Shown piece by piece: positions 25,047 through 32,697 of a stretch of 64,000 bases of DNA; position 1 is the stretch's first letter; the number at the start of each line of letters is the position of its first letter. The stretch is from Paenalcaligenes sp021793095 (GTDB lineage Bacteria; Pseudomonadota; Gammaproteobacteria; Burkholderiales; Burkholderiaceae_B). Under the pieces are notes generated by a model that worked only from the letters and a program-made list of their open reading frames with translations, made no database searches and was not told the origin of the DNA. The stretch is taken from assembly GCA_027317645.1 (NCBI GenBank), contig DAHVQS010000001.1, positions 1 to 64,000 on the forward strand. Reading direction: 5' to 3'. The position numbers were made by a program, and so were the translations under genes.

Positions 25047-27245
25047 GTGCAGTCCAACCATCAATCAGACGAAACAACACCATTGTTTAATCAACTTAGC
25101 TCACTTTCATCCACCTCTTCTTCTGCACAGCTTACAGATAGCGAGTCCGGCCATATCGTGCGCATCGAGGCGCATGCCCCAGGAGTCTATCGGCTCCGTT
25201 TTGGCCTACCTGAGCACATCGAGCCCGAACGGGTCACAGCACGCATGCAAGAGCTCCAAGAAAGTTTGCTCGCGCGTATCGATGCGGTGGGCGAGCTGCA
25301 CAGCGCAGCAACAGATGCTCAGAGTTGGCGTTTTGAGCAGGGCGAGTTGGCATTAGTGATCGAGACCCAACCCTTTCGTTTTTCTTTATTGCGCAATGAC
25401 GAGCCTTTGGTCGAAAGCGCTGAGAGTGGGGTGAGCCGAGGTGACGATGCTTGGTCCGTACGTCTGGGGCTGCGTGATGATGAGTTAGTGTTTGGGTTGG
25501 GGGAAACCACAGGATCGCTAGAACGCCGCGGTGCTCAATTAAAATCTAGCAACCCTCAGGATCGCAGTCTGCCTTTTTTATGGAGCACCGGGGGCTGGGG
25601 GTTCTACGTCAATACCTTTGAGACCATCGAACATGATGTGGCTGCATCCGCTGATGGGGTGTACGAGGCTCGAGTACAGGGCAATTATCTCGATATCTTT
25701 TTCTTTACGGGGCAGCCCACCGATGTACTCAATCAATACACTGCTTTGACGGGGCGTCCAGGGCAGCCGGGTTTGTGGCCCATGGGGGTGTGGTTGCACC
25801 TAAGTCCCGAGCACGGCATCGAGGATGCCTTTACTTTGGTCGAACAACTTAAAGAAAAAGAGCTGGGCATTGATGTGGTGCATATGCCGGCCCCACTGGT
25901 GTATGGGTTTAGCCCCGAACGAGCCCAATTTGAGTGGGATGAGGGCCGCTTAAATGATGTGCGCGGGATTTTGCAACGCGCGGATGAGGCGGGGTTTAAA
26001 TTGGTTGCCCCCACCTTTCCTGCCGTTTTAGAGGACACTCCATTATTCGAAGAGTGGGATGACCGCGGCTGGCTCTTGATTGATGATGATTTGGGTTATA
26101 GCCATTCGTTCAAAGGCAATGCCCTGACCGGTGGCAAGGACTATGGCTTACTCGATCTGACGTATAAGGATGCTTATCGTATTTGGGTCGAACGTCAACG
26201 CCAGACCTACGAAGAAGGGTTGGGCGCTCCCGTTGATTTTAGTGATTTTGATATCCCCGACAATATCGTGTCACGAGGTGGACAATCGGGTGAACAACTC
26301 CGCACGCTGTATCCCATGTTGATGCGGCGCGCTCTTTTCGATGCCTTTGCGGGCCATAAAACCCCCCAAGAGGGGATGCTGCCCGGCAATAGTCTCTTTC
26401 CTTCGGTACAACGCTATGCTTGGCAGCTGGGCCCTGAGGTCAGTAATGACTGGGAGGGGATGCAGCTGAGCCTGACCGCTGCGCTGTCCACAGGGAACTC
26501 TGGCATTTGCGCCCAAACTCATTCACTGGGCTCACCCAATGCACCGCTCGATAAAATGACGCCCGAGCTATACGTGCGTTGGTTGTCGATGTTGGTTTTT
26601 TCTGCCAACTTCCATCTTCATGCTGTGCCTGGTCTCATGCCTACCGATTTTGACGAACAAACCCAGGAATACATTGCCCATTGGTTCCGTTGGCGCTATC
26701 GCTTGGTGCCTTATGTGCTGGGCATTATAGAAGAATCCGTACGGTCGGGCTTGCCGGTACAACGCGCCTTATCGTTAGAGTTTCCTGACGATCCCGAGGT
26801 ACTCAACTGGGGACATCAATATATGCTGGGCTCAGCTTTATTGGTGGCGCCGTTTGTGCAACCGGGTGATGAAATCGAGGTTTACCTACCCAAGGGTTCA
26901 GCTTGGTGGGATTTGAGTACAGGCTGGCGCTACGAGGGGGGCACACGCTGGAAGATCCAGGCTGGCCTTGATAAGCTTCCCGTTTTTGGTCGTGAGGGTC
27001 ATATGCTTTGTCTGGGCCCAGCCGCATTGAATACCAGCGCCTTTAACTCAGCCCGATTGCTCGAAGAGGTTTGGATGTTTGGCATGCCCGAACATAGCCC
27101 CGAGGTGATGCGCAATAAAATCCGCGTCATGCAGATGCAGGGCTCGAGCTATATCAAAGGCCTCGAGGGGTTGAAAATCCTCCCTTCCGAGGGGCTCGAG
27201 GTCAAGCGTCGTGGTGCCGAGGTGCGTATTTCTCGCGAGCGTTAG
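25047..27245 (+). CDS. Glycoside hydrolase family 31-like protein, divergent active site
   Basis: The 732-residue protein has the GH31 plan: an N-terminal beta domain ending in LVFGLGETTGSLERRG and LPFLWSTGGWGFYVNT, a TIM barrel with WPMGVWLHL, and a C-terminal beta domain. The probable nucleophile is Asp400 in VDFSDFDIPDN, at the place of YicI Asp416 (TDFGERIP). The acid/base is normally Asp in GDN.S.WE; the local reading here, GPEVSNDWEGM, puts Glu464 there, with Asp468 four residues later. Substrate therefore cannot be predicted. No signal peptide, so cytoplasmic. The start is a GTG at 25047 with GGGGAA seven bases upstream; no better in-frame start exists nearby. Alcaligenaceae are generally non-saccharolytic, making its role unclear. 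Confidence 0.8.
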   Translation: MQSNHQSDETTPLFNQLSSLSSTSSSAQLTDSESGHIVRIEAHAPGVYRLRFGLPEHIEPERVTARMQELQESLLARIDAVGELHSAATDAQSWRFEQGELALVIETQPFRFSLLRNDEPLVESAESGVSRGDDAWSVRLGLRDDELVFGLGETTGSLERRGAQLKSSNPQDRSLPFLWSTGGWGFYVNTFETIEHDVAASADGVYEARVQGNYLDIFFFTGQPTDVLNQYTALTGRPGQPGLWPMGVWLHLSPEHGIEDAFTLVEQLKEKELGIDVVHMPAPLVYGFSPERAQFEWDEGRLNDVRGILQRADEAGFKLVAPTFPAVLEDTPLFEEWDDRGWLLIDDDLGYSHSFKGNALTGGKDYGLLDLTYKDAYRIWVERQRQTYEEGLGAPVDFSDFDIPDNIVSRGGQSGEQLRTLYPMLMRRALFDAFAGHKTPQEGMLPGNSLFPSVQRYAWQLGPEVSNDWEGMQLSLTAALSTGNSGICAQTHSLGSPNAPLDKMTPELYVRWLSMLVFSANFHLHAVPGLMPTDFDEQTQEYIAHWFRWRYRLVPYVLGIIEESVRSGLPVQRALSLEFPDDPEVLNWGHQYMLGSALLVAPFVQPGDEIEVYLPKGSAWWDLSTGWRYEGGTRWKIQAGLDKLPVFGREGHMLCLGPAALNTSAFNSARLLEEVWMFGMPEHSPEVMRNKIRVMQMQGSSYIKGLEGLKILPSEGLEVKRRGAEVRISRER

Positions 27246-27286
27246 GGCGGGCAGCCCATAAATCTGATGGCTGCGACAGGGCAGAC

Positions 27287-27343
27287 AGGGTGGGAAAAAC
27301 AAAAACTGTGTTCTTTTTGGTACGTTGTTATTTTACCCACCCT
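27287..27343. repeat. Long-loop inverted repeat between the GH31 gene and tRNA-Lys
   Basis: AGGGTGGG (27287-27294) is exactly complementary to CCCACCCT (27336-27343), and the flanking inner A and T runs can extend the stem imperfectly. It sits 41 bases after the GH31 stop and 6 bases before the -35 of the tRNA promoter. It may help end the upstream transcript, but no T run follows. Confidence 0.5.
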
Positions 27344-27349
27344 AAATGG

Positions 27350-27379
27350 TTGACAGGTTCTCAGGTTTAATGCCATAAT
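27350..27379 (+). promoter_or_regulatory. Strong promoter of tRNA-Lys
   Basis: A perfect -35 TTGACA (27350-27355) and a -10 CATAAT (27374-27379) are 18 bases apart. The -10 carries an extended TG motif (TGC at 27371-27373). The -10 ends 15 bases before the tRNA 5' end, so the primary transcript has only a short 5' leader for RNase P to remove. Confidence 0.75.
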
Positions 27380-27394
27380 TATTTTTTTCGGTTC

Positions 27395-27470
27395 GGGCCG
27401 TTAGCTCAGGTGGTAGAGCAGCGGACTTTTAATCCGTTAGTCGCGCGTTCGAGTCGCGCACGGCCCACCA
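27395..27470 (+). tRNA. tRNA-Lys (anticodon UUU)
   Basis: A full 76-base cloverleaf is visible. The 7-bp acceptor stem pairs GGGCCGT with ACGGCCC, and the D arm contains AGCTCAGGTGGTAGAGC. The anticodon stem is GCGGA/TCCGT around loop CTTTTAA with anticodon TTT. The T arm is GCGCG-TTCGAGT-CGCGC, and the terminal CCA is encoded. It stands alone, with its own promoter and a terminator right after it. It reads AAA and AAG codons and its wobble uridine is a substrate of the MnmC pathway. No integrase or duplicated 3' end lies nearby. Confidence 0.97.
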
Positions 27471-27479
27471 AGATTAATT

Positions 27480-27510
27480 AAAAAAGGCTGCCCTTGTGCA
27501 GCCTTTTTTA
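27480..27510 (+). terminator. Rho-independent terminator after tRNA-Lys
   Basis: GGCTGC/GCAGCC stem (27486-27491 with 27498-27503) with a 6-base loop, flanked by A6 on the left and T6 on the right. It is a textbook terminator 10 bases after the tRNA end and may also work on the other strand. Confidence 0.9.
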
Positions 27511-27556
27511 TTGCCTAAAACCTGTGGTTTGAAAAATGTTTGCATAGGATTTGGCG

Positions 27557-28567
27557 TTGATAGAAATAAAAAACGTATCCAAACAGTATGACCACCAAGG
27601 GCGTGTGATTGAGGCGCTCAAGGGGGTTAGCTTGTCTGTCAAGGCGGGCGAGGTCTTTGGCATTATCGGGCGTTCAGGGGCGGGGAAAAGCACTTTGATT
27701 CGCCTGATCAATCAGCTCGAGCGGCCCACCACGGGTGAGGTCTGGTTAGACGGCGAGTGCCTGACCCAAATGAGTGAGGGGCAGCTGCGTCGTCGACGCC
27801 AAAAAATTGGCATGGTGTTTCAACATTTTAATTTGCTCCATGCGCGTACGGTACGAGACAATGTGCGTTTTCCGCTGCGTTTGGCAGGCTTGGGGCGCCG
27901 TGCCCAAAACGAGCGTGCCGCTCAGATGCTCGAGTGGGTGGGCCTGAGCCAGCAGATCGATCAATACCCTAGGCAGTTATCTGGCGGACAGCAACAACGG
28001 GTGGGTATTGCACGTGCTCTGGCAAATGAGCCAAAAATACTGCTGTGCGATGAGGCCACCTCTGCCCTCGATCCTGAGACCACGCAATCCATTCTGAGAT
28101 TGTTACTGCAGGTCAATAAAGAATTAGGCATTACTATTGTGCTGATCACGCATAGCATGGATGTGATTCGGCAGATTTGTGACCGCGTGGCGGTGATTGA
28201 GCAAGGGGAAATTGTCGAGTCAGGTGCCGTAGTTGATGTCTTTCTGCGGCCGCAGCATGAGGTCACGCAGTCCTTGCTTTCAGAAAGCGGTATGGACACC
28301 GATGGTTGGAAACAGCTGGCGACCCAGGTCAGTGGCAAGATTCTACGCCTGAGTTATTCAGGCGAACGCACGACGCAGCCGGTACTCACAAAACTTAGTC
28401 GTGACTTGGATTTGGATATTAGTATATTGCATGGTGCAGTAGGCCAGTTGAAACAAACTCCCTATGGGCAGATAGTTATAGAGGTACAGGGTGCTCGTGT
28501 CTCGTTGGCAGAAATTGAACAGCAATTAGCCCAGCAGGGGATAGACGTTGAGGTATTGCGCGCATGA
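27557..28567 (+). CDS. metN: Methionine ABC importer, ATP-binding protein MetN
   Basis: MetN hydrolyses ATP to drive import of L- and D-methionine. It has Walker A GRSGAGKST (38-46), the Q-loop GMVFQHFNLL, the ABC signature LSGGQQQRVGIARAL, and Walker B LLCDEATSALDP. A C-terminal NIL (ACT-like) domain covers about the last 75 residues; it binds methionine and closes the transporter when internal levels are high. The start is unusual. TTG at 27551 or TTG at 27557 are both in frame. I choose 27557 because AGGA (27546-27549) is then 7 bases away and the protein begins MIEIKNVSKQY, the common family start. It overlaps metI by 4 bases. Confidence 0.94.
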   Translation: MIEIKNVSKQYDHQGRVIEALKGVSLSVKAGEVFGIIGRSGAGKSTLIRLINQLERPTTGEVWLDGECLTQMSEGQLRRRRQKIGMVFQHFNLLHARTVRDNVRFPLRLAGLGRRAQNERAAQMLEWVGLSQQIDQYPRQLSGGQQQRVGIARALANEPKILLCDEATSALDPETTQSILRLLLQVNKELGITIVLITHSMDVIRQICDRVAVIEQGEIVESGAVVDVFLRPQHEVTQSLLSESGMDTDGWKQLATQVSGKILRLSYSGERTTQPVLTKLSRDLDLDISILHGAVGQLKQTPYGQIVIEVQGARVSLAEIEQQLAQQGIDVEVLRA

Positions 28568-29229
28568 GTTGGACAGATATGGACTGGCCGCTGATCGCTG
28601 AGGCCACTTTAGATACCTTGTTAATGACGGGGTTTTCGCTGCTATTTACGGTGGTGATAGGGTTGCCCTTAGGGGTCGCATTGTTTTTAACGGGCCCCAA
28701 GCAGTTTTTTGCCAATAGGATGATTTATCAAAGCCTGTCATTTGTGGTCAACGTCCTGCGCTCAGTGCCCTTTTTAATTCTTTTGATTGTGATGATCCCG
28801 TTGACTCGAGTATTGGCGGGTACTTCTCTGGGCGTGCAGGGGGCTATCCCGCCTTTGGTGGCCAGTGCGGCCCCATTTTTTGGGCGATTGGTGGAAAACG
28901 TACTTAAGGAGCTTAATCCTGGGGTGTCTGAGGCCAGCCGCGCGATGGGTGCTAATTCCTGGCAAACAGTATTTTTGGCTTTGTTACCCGAGGCCTTTAC
29001 AGGCATATTGGCCGCCGTGCTGGTGACGGCGATTACGCTGGTGGGCTATTCAGCCATGTCGGGTGTGATCGGCGGGGGCGGTTTGGGTGATTTGGCGTTG
29101 CGCTTTGGATACCAGCGTTACCAAACAGATGTCATGATTGTGACGGTGTTGATCCTAATTATTCTCGTACAGCTCATACAAATGTTTGGTGATTATCTTA
29201 TCGCTGTATTGCAGAAAAAAACCCATTAA
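28564..29229 (+). CDS. metI: Methionine ABC importer, permease MetI
   Basis: MetI forms the membrane channel of the methionine importer. The 221-residue protein has about five transmembrane segments and the type I permease coupling motif, EASRAMGANSWQTVFLALLPEA, which contacts MetN. It is close in size to E. coli MetI (217). The N-terminal section (TLDTLLMTGFSLLFTVVIGLPLGV) is typical of the family. The ATG overlaps the metN stop (ATGA), and metQ follows after 29 bases with its own AAGGAG site. Confidence 0.95.
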   Translation: MSWTDMDWPLIAEATLDTLLMTGFSLLFTVVIGLPLGVALFLTGPKQFFANRMIYQSLSFVVNVLRSVPFLILLIVMIPLTRVLAGTSLGVQGAIPPLVASAAPFFGRLVENVLKELNPGVSEASRAMGANSWQTVFLALLPEAFTGILAAVLVTAITLVGYSAMSGVIGGGGLGDLALRFGYQRYQTDVMIVTVLILIILVQLIQMFGDYLIAVLQKKTH

Positions 29230-29258
29230 ACTAAAACCACACTACTAAGGAGAAAAAT

Positions 29259-30044
29259 ATGTTTAAACATTGGTTGCCTCGTCTGGGGCTCGCTTTGTCT
29301 GTGATGGCCTTTGGTACTGCTCAAGCAGAGAAATTGAGCATTGCCGCCACACCCGTGCCGCATGCTGAGCTGTTGGAATTCATCCAGGATGATCTCAAAG
29401 ATCAGGGCATTGAATTGGATATCAAGGTATTTACTGATTATGTACAGCCCAACCAGCAGGTGGCTGAGGGACAGATCGATGCCAACTTTTTCCAGCACAA
29501 GCCTTATTTGGATAGCTTCAACAAAGAGCACGGTACGGATTTAGTGTCTATTGGCGTAGTGCACGTAGAGCCCTTTGGTGCTTATTCCCAAAAAATTGAC
29601 AAGATCGCCGACCTCAAAGAGGGGGCGTTGGTTGCCATCCCTAATGACCCCAGCAATGGAGCACGAGCGCTATTGTTATTACAGCAAGAGGGGTTGATCG
29701 AGCTGAAAGATCCCAGTGATGTATTGGCCACCTCTCGGGACATCAGTGAAAATCCCAAAAAGCTCAAATTTAAAGAGCTCGAGGCAGCGGCATTGCCCCG
29801 TATTCTGCCCGATGTGGATCTCGCTCTGATTAATACCAATTATGCGCTTGAGGCTGGCTTGAACCCCTTGGACGATGCGTTGTTTATAGAAGGGGTGGAA
29901 TCTCCTTATGCCAACTTGGTGGCCGTGCCTGTCGACAAACAAGAGGATCCGCGCTTTGCCACATTATTAGAGGCATTGCAGTCCCCCGAGGTACGCCAAT
30001 ATATTGCTGAAGAGTATGAGGGTGCGATTGTGCCTGCCTTTTAA
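29259..30044 (+). CDS. metQ: Methionine-binding protein MetQ, apparently not lipidated
   Basis: MetQ captures methionine in the periplasm and delivers it to MetNI. The 261-residue protein begins with a signal peptide (charged MFKHWLPR, hydrophobic core, then GTAQA before EKLS). The NlpA-type domain follows, with KVFTDYVQPNQQVAEGQIDANFFQHKPYL, and IPNDPSNGARALLLLQ. E. coli MetQ is a lipoprotein. Here no cysteine occurs near the signal cleavage site or elsewhere in the protein, so it should be a soluble periplasmic protein cut by signal peptidase I. AAGGAG lies 8 bases before the ATG. A bidirectional terminator follows. Confidence 0.94.
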   Translation: MFKHWLPRLGLALSVMAFGTAQAEKLSIAATPVPHAELLEFIQDDLKDQGIELDIKVFTDYVQPNQQVAEGQIDANFFQHKPYLDSFNKEHGTDLVSIGVVHVEPFGAYSQKIDKIADLKEGALVAIPNDPSNGARALLLLQQEGLIELKDPSDVLATSRDISENPKKLKFKELEAAALPRILPDVDLALINTNYALEAGLNPLDDALFIEGVESPYANLVAVPVDKQEDPRFATLLEALQSPEVRQYIAEEYEGAIVPAF

Positions 30045-30070
30045 TTGGTTGTGAAATAGATAGGCCTACA

Positions 30071-30104
30071 AAAAACGCCGCGCTTTTTGATGCGCGGCGT
30101 TTTT
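30071..30104. terminator. Bidirectional rho-independent terminator between metQ and a convergent gene
   Basis: An 8-bp GC-rich stem CGCCGCGC/GCGCGGCG with an 8-base loop is flanked by A5 on the left and T5 on the right, so it works in both directions. It lies 26 bases after metQ and 22 bases after the convergent gene ending at 30127. Confidence 0.9.
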
Positions 30105-30126
30105 GTGTGGGCGTTTATGGCCGTAA

Positions 30127-30828
30127 TTAACGGACATTGAGGATGCGTGTGGCAACCACACTGTCAGAGTCCTCGGGTTTGACTTGTACGGTGACCTGTC
30201 TTGGGCTAAAGCCCGAGGGGAGCTCGCTGCTGCCGTCGGCATGCAAGTAGTAGCCCAACACAATAGGTATAGGGTCCAAATCAATATAGCCCGTACGGCC
30301 GTTGGGATAGCGGCCTTGTACATTGAAGTGCAGGGTGCCGGTAAATTCGTCATCATCGGGGGAATCCTGCATGAGCAAAATCTCATAATTGAGGGCCTCA
30401 TCGTCACCCTGATGACGGAATTGAGCAGCACGAATACCTGGTGACGTCCCTCTGGGGTCCTCAGGGGCATTGCGCGCAAAAAAGGCAATATCCTTTTCTA
30501 GTTGGCTAACGATGGCATCATGCTGTTCTATTTGCTCGGTTTGCTCCTCGAGCTGTTGCTGCGTTTGGCTGAGTTCACGCTGGGATTGTCCCAACTCGGT
30601 CTTTAGGCGCTGCACCTCGGAGGTGGCTGCATTAAGATCAAAATGCAGTCGTTCGGATTCTTCGACGGTTAAGCGGGCAGGGCCATAGCTTTCTTGGACA
30701 AATAAGACCCCACCTACCCCAATGACCACGCCGACAATCATTAACATTAGCCAGCGGGGGATGCGGCGTTTACGGCGGGAATATCCATAGGGAGAAGGTC
30801 TAAAGGCGGGTTTTCTGGATCTCAACAT
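30127..30828 (-). CDS. Coiled-coil inner-membrane protein of unknown function
   Basis: I do not recognise a characterised relative. The 233-residue protein begins with a very basic cytoplasmic tail (SRKPAFRPSPYGYSRRKRRIPR) and then a single transmembrane helix (about 25-46). A Glu/Gln-rich coiled coil (about 55-115) follows, with ELSQTQQQLEEQTEQIEQHD. The C-terminal half is a predicted beta-rich periplasmic domain ending in VTVQVKPEDSDSVVATRILNVR. The layout resembles proteins annotated DUF6776 in beta-proteobacteria, from memory and untested. It lies 56 bases downstream of murU on the same strand, so it may share the amgK-murU transcript. It is convergent with metQ. Confidence 0.75.
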   Translation of the reverse strand: MLRSRKPAFRPSPYGYSRRKRRIPRWLMLMIVGVVIGVGGVLFVQESYGPARLTVEESERLHFDLNAATSEVQRLKTELGQSQRELSQTQQQLEEQTEQIEQHDAIVSQLEKDIAFFARNAPEDPRGTSPGIRAAQFRHQGDDEALNYEILLMQDSPDDDEFTGTLHFNVQGRYPNGRTGYIDLDPIPIVLGYYLHADGSSELPSGFSPRQVTVQVKPEDSDSVVATRILNVR

Positions 30829-30884
30829 AAGCAGTAGGGCGCGTATTTAAAACGAATTTTAAGGATGAATGAAATAATAACCCC

Positions 30885-31607
30885 TCAGGGATTTTGCGCC
30901 AAGTAGCTTTCTAGCGCCTGTAGGCGCTGGTGGGTACCGACGTCAAACCATGGGGCGTGTAAACGCTCGGCTGTGACCTTACGTTGTTGCATGGCCTGAT
31001 GTAACGGCACACGCAAGGCAGTAGGCTGGGTGGTGCTGCAGTGAGCAAAAAGCTGTGGATGGACCACCGCCAGACCACTATAAGTATAGGTAGACAACGA
31101 CCCGTTGGGCGGCCGAGGGGCTGAGGCACTAATGGGCTGTATATAAGGTTTAGGATCAAAGTACATATCACCCTGTGGGTGATGTGCCGGATTGTTGACC
31201 AGCAAGAGGTGTGCCAAGCGTTGATTGCCATCCAATACTTGGCTGGCATGCAATAAGGCCTCGACAGGCCAAGGGCACCAGATATCGCTGCTGATTAACA
31301 GAAATGGCTCTGGCTTGAGCAGGGGAAGGGCACGTTTGACTCCGGTCGCCGTTTCTAGTGGATGGGGCTCGGGGGCGTACTGAATATGCACCCCCCACGG
31401 GCTACCATCTTGGAGTGTGGCCGTAATTTTTTCACCAAGCCATGAATGGTTGATCACTATATCCCTGACCCCGGCGGCCGCTAAACGCTCTAGATGCCAG
31501 ACAATCAGGGGTTTACCGCCCACCACAATGAGTGGTTTGGGGGTGTGTTCAGTCAAGGGCCGCAGGCGTTTGCCATAGCCAGCCGCAAGAATCATGGCTT
31601 GTTTCAT
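30885..31607 (-). CDS. murU: N-acetylmuramate alpha-1-phosphate uridylyltransferase MurU
   Basis: MurU turns MurNAc-1-phosphate plus UTP into UDP-MurNAc. With AmgK it forms the recycling route known from Pseudomonas, which bypasses MurA and gives intrinsic fosfomycin tolerance. The nucleotidyltransferase motif is clear: MILAAGYGKRLRPLTEHTPKPL, followed by VGGKPLIVWHLERLAAAGVRD, and SSDIWCPW for metal binding. The C-terminus WFDVGTHQRLQAL is typical of the family. A TTG at 31625 could add six residues. I prefer the ATG at 31607, which gives MKQAMILAAG and keeps AGGA about 10 bases upstream. It follows amgK directly. Confidence 0.9.
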   Translation of the reverse strand: MKQAMILAAGYGKRLRPLTEHTPKPLIVVGGKPLIVWHLERLAAAGVRDIVINHSWLGEKITATLQDGSPWGVHIQYAPEPHPLETATGVKRALPLLKPEPFLLISSDIWCPWPVEALLHASQVLDGNQRLAHLLLVNNPAHHPQGDMYFDPKPYIQPISASAPRPPNGSLSTYTYSGLAVVHPQLFAHCSTTQPTALRVPLHQAMQQRKVTAERLHAPWFDVGTHQRLQALESYLAQNP

Positions 31608-31621
31608 TGTTGGATGATTCC

Positions 31622-32662
31622 TCAAAAGGTCAGGCCCAGTACAGTTTGTTTGTTTTCTATTCTATCCAGTAGTGCGCGTAACGGGTTAAAAAACTCGTAA
31701 CGTTGGATGACTTGACGTAAATACTTGAGTACTCTGGGCAAATGATCGAGATAGTGGTGCTTTTGATCGCGCTGTGAAAGACGACAAAACACGCCCAAGA
31801 TACGCAAATTGCGCTGGATGCTCATCCACTCGTAAGCACGATGAAAATCGCCAAAATTATCTAGCACGGGCAGTTGCGCCGCGCGTGCCTTTTCCCAATA
31901 GCGTACGGCCCAGTCTATTTGCTGCTCTTCGTCCCAACTATAGCGTGCATCCATGACCAAAGAGGCGATGTCATAGGTAATGGGACCACGCACCGCATCC
32001 TGAAAATCAATCAATCCCGGTTGCAGGGTTTGATCGGTGGGCATCATTAAATTGGGTGAATGAAAATCGCGATGGACGTAAACCTGGGGGAAACTCGCGT
32101 TGTCTTGGACCAGGGCAGCAAAGCAAATGTCCAACTTTTGCTTTTCCTCAGCACTGAGTGTGATTTTGCAGTGCGCATCGACAAAGTAAGTGTAAAATAG
32201 CTGCAGCTCTTCGAGCATGCGTTCGGCAGTGTAGTTGGGTAGCCCCTGGGTGTCAGCCTGTTGCATTCTTACCAATTCGTCGAGCACGATACGGTACATG
32301 CCCTGGGTCGCCACGGGGTCTAGGCCATCCATTAATGCATGGTATAGATTTTGTTGGCCCAGATCAGACAACAATAAAAAACCCATCTCCAAGTCAGCGT
32401 CGAGGATTTGTGGTACCTTTAAGCCTACTTTCGAGAGGCGCTGTTGGTTGTCTATAAAAGCGGCATTATTTTCTCGTTGTGGCGGGGCGTCCATGATGAT
32501 GACACTATGCGCCTCGTTGCCTTGGGTCATGGCTCGATAATAGCTGCGAAAACTGGCATCGCTAGAGGCCGTTTGCAGGGACTCAGTGTTGATGGCCAGG
32601 CGTCGCTCGGGTTGTTGCAACCAATCTAGCAATTGGTTAAAACGTGGGTTTGTATCTTTCAT
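31622..32662 (-). CDS. amgK: Anomeric MurNAc/GlcNAc kinase AmgK
   Basis: AmgK phosphorylates the C1 position of recycled MurNAc, feeding MurU. It has an aminoglycoside-phosphotransferase fold: an N-lobe with SSDASFRSYYRA, the catalytic loop VHRDFHSPNLM, and the metal-binding LIDFQDAVRGPITYDIASLV. An upstream in-frame start at 32770 would add 36 residues and overlap lptD head-on. I choose ATG 32662 (346 residues, MKDTNPRFNQLLDWL), close to family length. That leaves 35 bases to the divergent lptD start. The same neighbourhood, amgK-murU opposite lptD-surA, is found in Pseudomonas, which strengthens the call. Confidence 0.9.
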   Translation of the reverse strand: MKDTNPRFNQLLDWLQQPERRLAINTESLQTASSDASFRSYYRAMTQGNEAHSVIIMDAPPQRENNAAFIDNQQRLSKVGLKVPQILDADLEMGFLLLSDLGQQNLYHALMDGLDPVATQGMYRIVLDELVRMQQADTQGLPNYTAERMLEELQLFYTYFVDAHCKITLSAEEKQKLDICFAALVQDNASFPQVYVHRDFHSPNLMMPTDQTLQPGLIDFQDAVRGPITYDIASLVMDARYSWDEEQQIDWAVRYWEKARAAQLPVLDNFGDFHRAYEWMSIQRNLRILGVFCRLSQRDQKHHYLDHLPRVLKYLRQVIQRYEFFNPLRALLDRIENKQTVLGLTF

Positions 32663-32697
32663 AACAGTTTCTTTGTTATTTCCATCATAAAAAAATT

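Noticed and set aside
27395..27520. Integration site at tRNA-Lys
   Set aside because: No duplicated tRNA 3' end, integrase or foreign-looking genes follow; metNIQ is ordinary core sequence. XerD at 57574 is the housekeeping recombinase.
27511..27556. SAM or other methionine riboswitch before metN
   Set aside because: Only 46 bases separate the tRNA terminator from metN, too short for a known SAM riboswitch, and no such fold is visible.
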